59,334 nucleotides of DNA from JAYFRC01 sp034926415 (lineage in GTDB: Bacteria; Bacillota; Clostridia; Oscillospirales; Oscillospiraceae). Under the pieces are notes generated by a model. That model saw only the letters and a program-made list of their open reading frames with translations, was not told the DNA's origin and did not search any database. Both the position numbers and the translations under genes were made by a program. The stretch covers positions 1-59,334 of the forward strand of contig JAYFRC010000073.1 of the NCBI GenBank assembly GCA_034926415.1. Direction: 5' to 3'. Numbering within the stretch: the stretch's first letter is position 1; every line of letters starts with the position of its first letter. Shown here piece by piece: positions 57,425 through 59,334 of the stretch.

Positions 57425-58579
57425 TTACAATATTCTTTTTTCGTGCTGGAAAAGCGTCATGATTACTCCGACAATCAGTAAAAGAATCGCTGCAATCAAA
57501 TAGATTTTTGATATGCTGTATGAACTGATAATCTTTGCATTTAAGCTGGTTCCAACAGCGCCGCCCACAAACATATTAAAGGAAGCCGTTGACATAGCCG
57601 TCCCTTTCATTCTGGGGAGCATCCCCTGTGCGGCCGCAACCAGAGTTGACTGGAAAAATATAAACGCTAACCCAAAGAAAAACAGGCCTGCGGAGAGGAT
57701 ATAAACATTTGAACTAATCGATAATGTCAATACTCCAAGGAATCCGATGATACCGGCAATAAAAAAATACAAGGAGCTTGTTTTCTGCTTGATTTTCGGA
57801 GCAATACGCCCGCCAAGGACAGTACCGACGCCAAATAAAGATAAAATCAGCCCTATGCCCAGCACCGAATACCCGGTTGCTCCCTGAAGAAGTTTCCCTG
57901 CATAGGTAAACGTTCCAAACACGCTGAATCCCACCAGAAAGATTGTCAGTACAAGCCGCATAAATCTGATATTAGTCAGCGGCTCCTTATAAACGGATGC
58001 AAAATTCAATTCTTTCACAACGGGGGCGTCTTTTTCCAGCATTTTTAGCATCAGCAACGCCAGAGCAAGTTCACCAACACCGTAGACAATATACACGAGC
58101 CGCCATGATCCGAAATAGGCCAGAACGCCCCCCACGATCGTCGCCGTGGCAGCGCCTAAAAACATCATGCCCATTACCTTGCCTAATGCCTTATGCCTGC
58201 TGCTGTCATCAAAACTCTGCCCGACGAGCGCCATAGTAACAGGGAAAATCCCGGCTGCAAACGCGCCGTTCATCGCCCTGAAAAAGACGAGCGACGTCAG
58301 ATTAAACGCGAAACCGCCCAATATGCTGAATATCGCTGTTCCGACAGCGGCAATATTAATAACCTTCGCTTTCCCATATCTATCCGACAGCGGTCCGAAT
58401 ATAAGCGTAAATGCGCCAAATGACAGCATGTAAGCAGTAACCGAAACCGCGGCTGTTTCAACGCTCAAATTAAGGTCTTTCGCAATATTAAGCAACAGCG
58501 GAGCTGCAGCATAATTATCTCCATTGGCCAGAAAGGCCATGAAGCCTAATAGTAATATCATTTTGTTTCTATTCTTCAC
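57425..58579 (-). CDS. MFS transporter
   Basis: A 384-residue major facilitator with 12 predicted helices. Motif A appears as GPLSDRYGKAKVI after TM2; GAATATIVGGVLAYFGSWR in the middle. The family includes drug and metabolite exporters; within an ars operon it could export an arsenical or be a passenger. No specific substrate can be read. Confidence 0.85.
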   Translation of the reverse strand: MKNRNKMILLLGFMAFLANGDNYAAAPLLLNIAKDLNLSVETAAVSVTAYMLSFGAFTLIFGPLSDRYGKAKVINIAAVGTAIFSILGGFAFNLTSLVFFRAMNGAFAAGIFPVTMALVGQSFDDSSRHKALGKVMGMMFLGAATATIVGGVLAYFGSWRLVYIVYGVGELALALLMLKMLEKDAPVVKELNFASVYKEPLTNIRFMRLVLTIFLVGFSVFGTFTYAGKLLQGATGYSVLGIGLILSLFGVGTVLGGRIAPKIKQKTSSLYFFIAGIIGFLGVLTLSISSNVYILSAGLFFFGLAFIFFQSTLVAAAQGMLPRMKGTAMSTASFNMFVGGAVGTSLNAKIISSYSISKIYLIAAILLLIVGVIMTLFQHEKRIL

Positions 58580-58619
58580 TAAATTTCACCTTAGAATCCA
58601 AGATATAATATATTGTCCA

Positions 58620-58895
58620 TCAGCAGCAGTTATCTCCGCAGGAGCAGCAGCTCTCCGAAGGTTTCCGCGTGCCTTTCGGCGGCGTCCAGCCAGTGTCCTC
58701 GCCCACATAGGTAATTGCCCCGACAGGGCAGCGGTTGCCGCAGCCGTGGCAGTGGTCAACACATGCTTCGGGGGTTTTCACAACAGGTGAAGGCGATTTT
58801 GCTAAGTCATATACGCCATGGGGGCACTTTGTTACGCAGGTGCCGCATTCTTTACATGCGATATAGTCTATTACAGGATACCACTTCTTTGCCAT
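58620..58895 (-). CDS. 2x4Fe-4S ferredoxin with Cys-rich C-terminal tail
   Basis: A 91-residue protein. First cluster C14-C17-C20-C24 (CKECGTCVTKCP); second C45-x3-C49-x2-C52-x3-C56, which is irregular. An extra C-terminal CCSCGDNCC (C83, C84, C86, C90, C91) is not part of either cluster and resembles a metal-binding tail. It lies 11 bases downstream of the permease gene and upstream of MFS. Possibly an electron donor for thiol or arsenic chemistry. Confidence 0.85.
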   Translation of the reverse strand: MAKKWYPVIDYIACKECGTCVTKCPHGVYDLAKSPSPVVKTPEACVDHCHGCGNRCPVGAITYVGEDTGWTPPKGTRKPSESCCSCGDNCC

Positions 58896-58906
58896 AATAC
58901 TTCCTC

Positions 58907-59334
58907 CTATATGATAAATCCTTGAATTGCGTTGAAAAAGTAACCGACGATAATAATGCCGATGGTGCAGATGGCAATGAACAGAGCCAACAGTTTCGGT
59001 TTGACCGCCTTGCGGAGCATAATCATGGATGGCAGGGACAGCGTGGTGACGGCCATCATGAACGACAAAACGGTACCGAGCTGCGCTCCTTTATAGAGCA
59101 GCGCCTCTGCAATCGGAATCGATCCAAAGATGTCGGCATACATCGGAACGCCGACAAGCGTTGCAAGGATTACGCCGAACGGATTATTGCCGCCAAGCAC
59201 AAGCGCCACCCATTCCTCCGGAATCCAGTTATGGATAATTGCGCCGATACCCACGCCGATCAGGATGAAGGGGAACACCTTTTTGAAGGTGGACAGCATT
59301 TGCTCCTTCGCGTAGATGAGGCGGTCTTTCTTTG
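58907..59334 (-). CDS. ArsP/UPF0718-type permease, C-terminal part, truncated by window edge
   Basis: Only the last 142 codons are visible, open to the window end. Hydrophobic segments GVGIGAIIHNWIPEEWVALV, GVILATLVGVPMYADIFGS and MLRKAVKPKLLALFIAICTI are characteristic of the DUF318/ArsP permease family, which exports organoarsenicals or unknown thiol adducts. First visible gene of the ars-type operon. Confidence 0.8.
   Translation of the reverse strand, partial: KKDRLIYAKEQMLSTFKKVFPFILIGVGIGAIIHNWIPEEWVALVLGGNNPFGVILATLVGVPMYADIFGSIPIAEALLYKGAQLGTVLSFMMAVTTLSLPSMIMLRKAVKPKLLALFIAICTIGIIIVGYFFNAIQGFII

Overview
The window looks like a chromosomal segment of an anaerobic, endospore-forming Bacillota (class Clostridia, plausibly an Oscillospirales-type gut organism). 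The clues are spoVT, two ferredoxin-dependent 2-oxoacid oxidoreductases, T-box leaders, S-layer-homology and lipoprotein signals, a fused FeoA-FeoB, and GC-rich genes up to about 48.4 kb. This is inference from gene content; the species is not identifiable by eye.

Layout. 1-9.4 kb (minus strand): the start of pyruvate carboxylase, a poly-4Fe-4S ferredoxin paired with a molybdopterin oxidoreductase, a FeoAB iron transporter with its Cys-rich companion behind a probable iron-type operator, and a three-gene polar amino acid ABC transporter. 9.6-11.4 kb: a TrpB2-type tryptophan synthase beta chain behind a T-box leader whose specifier reads TGG (Trp). 11.5-13.7 kb (plus strand): a UlaG-like metallo-hydrolase and a LOTUS-like/DUF3825 protein. 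13.8-17.2 kb: a second T-box (specifier ATC, Ile) leading a four-subunit 2-oxoacid:ferredoxin oxidoreductase. 17.2-20.5 kb: XpaC-like, TelA-like and TPM-domain envelope or stress proteins. 20.6-21.2 kb: spoVT. 21.4-27.8 kb: a hotdog thioesterase, an acyl-CoA synthetase, IorAB, a phenylacetate-CoA-ligase-type enzyme and a double ACT protein. 27.9-33 kb: a sigma-like protein with a lipoprotein, a SEC-C protein, MscS and two more lipoproteins. 33-39 kb: a HlyD/MacB/SLH operon. 39-48 kb: uridine phosphorylase, a YgiQ radical SAM protein, a phosphatase-GNAT fusion and pyrD-pyrK-pyrF-pyrC.

At 48.35 kb a tRNA-Ser(GGA) marks a boundary. Its 3' end plus 8 flanking bases (18 bp) recur at 52.61 kb, which looks like attL/attR of a decayed integrated element. 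Between the copies lie a serine-recombinase relic, a frameshifted hydrolase, a broken pyridoxamine-oxidase-like gene, a GNAT and an AraC regulator. Beyond it comes AT-richer accessory DNA: a TetR/ABC-2 export module and an arsenic-type operon (ArsP-like permease, Cys-tailed ferredoxin, MFS, thioredoxin-like protein, Acr3, GNAT, ArsC) that runs off the window.

The unifying theme I find most interesting is amino acid/2-oxoacid chemistry. T-box control by Ile and Trp, reversible OFORs, acyl- and aryl-CoA ligases and ACT sensors together suggest that this organism may build branched-chain and aromatic amino acids from exogenous organic acids or indole by reductive carboxylation or salvage, and not only ferment them.
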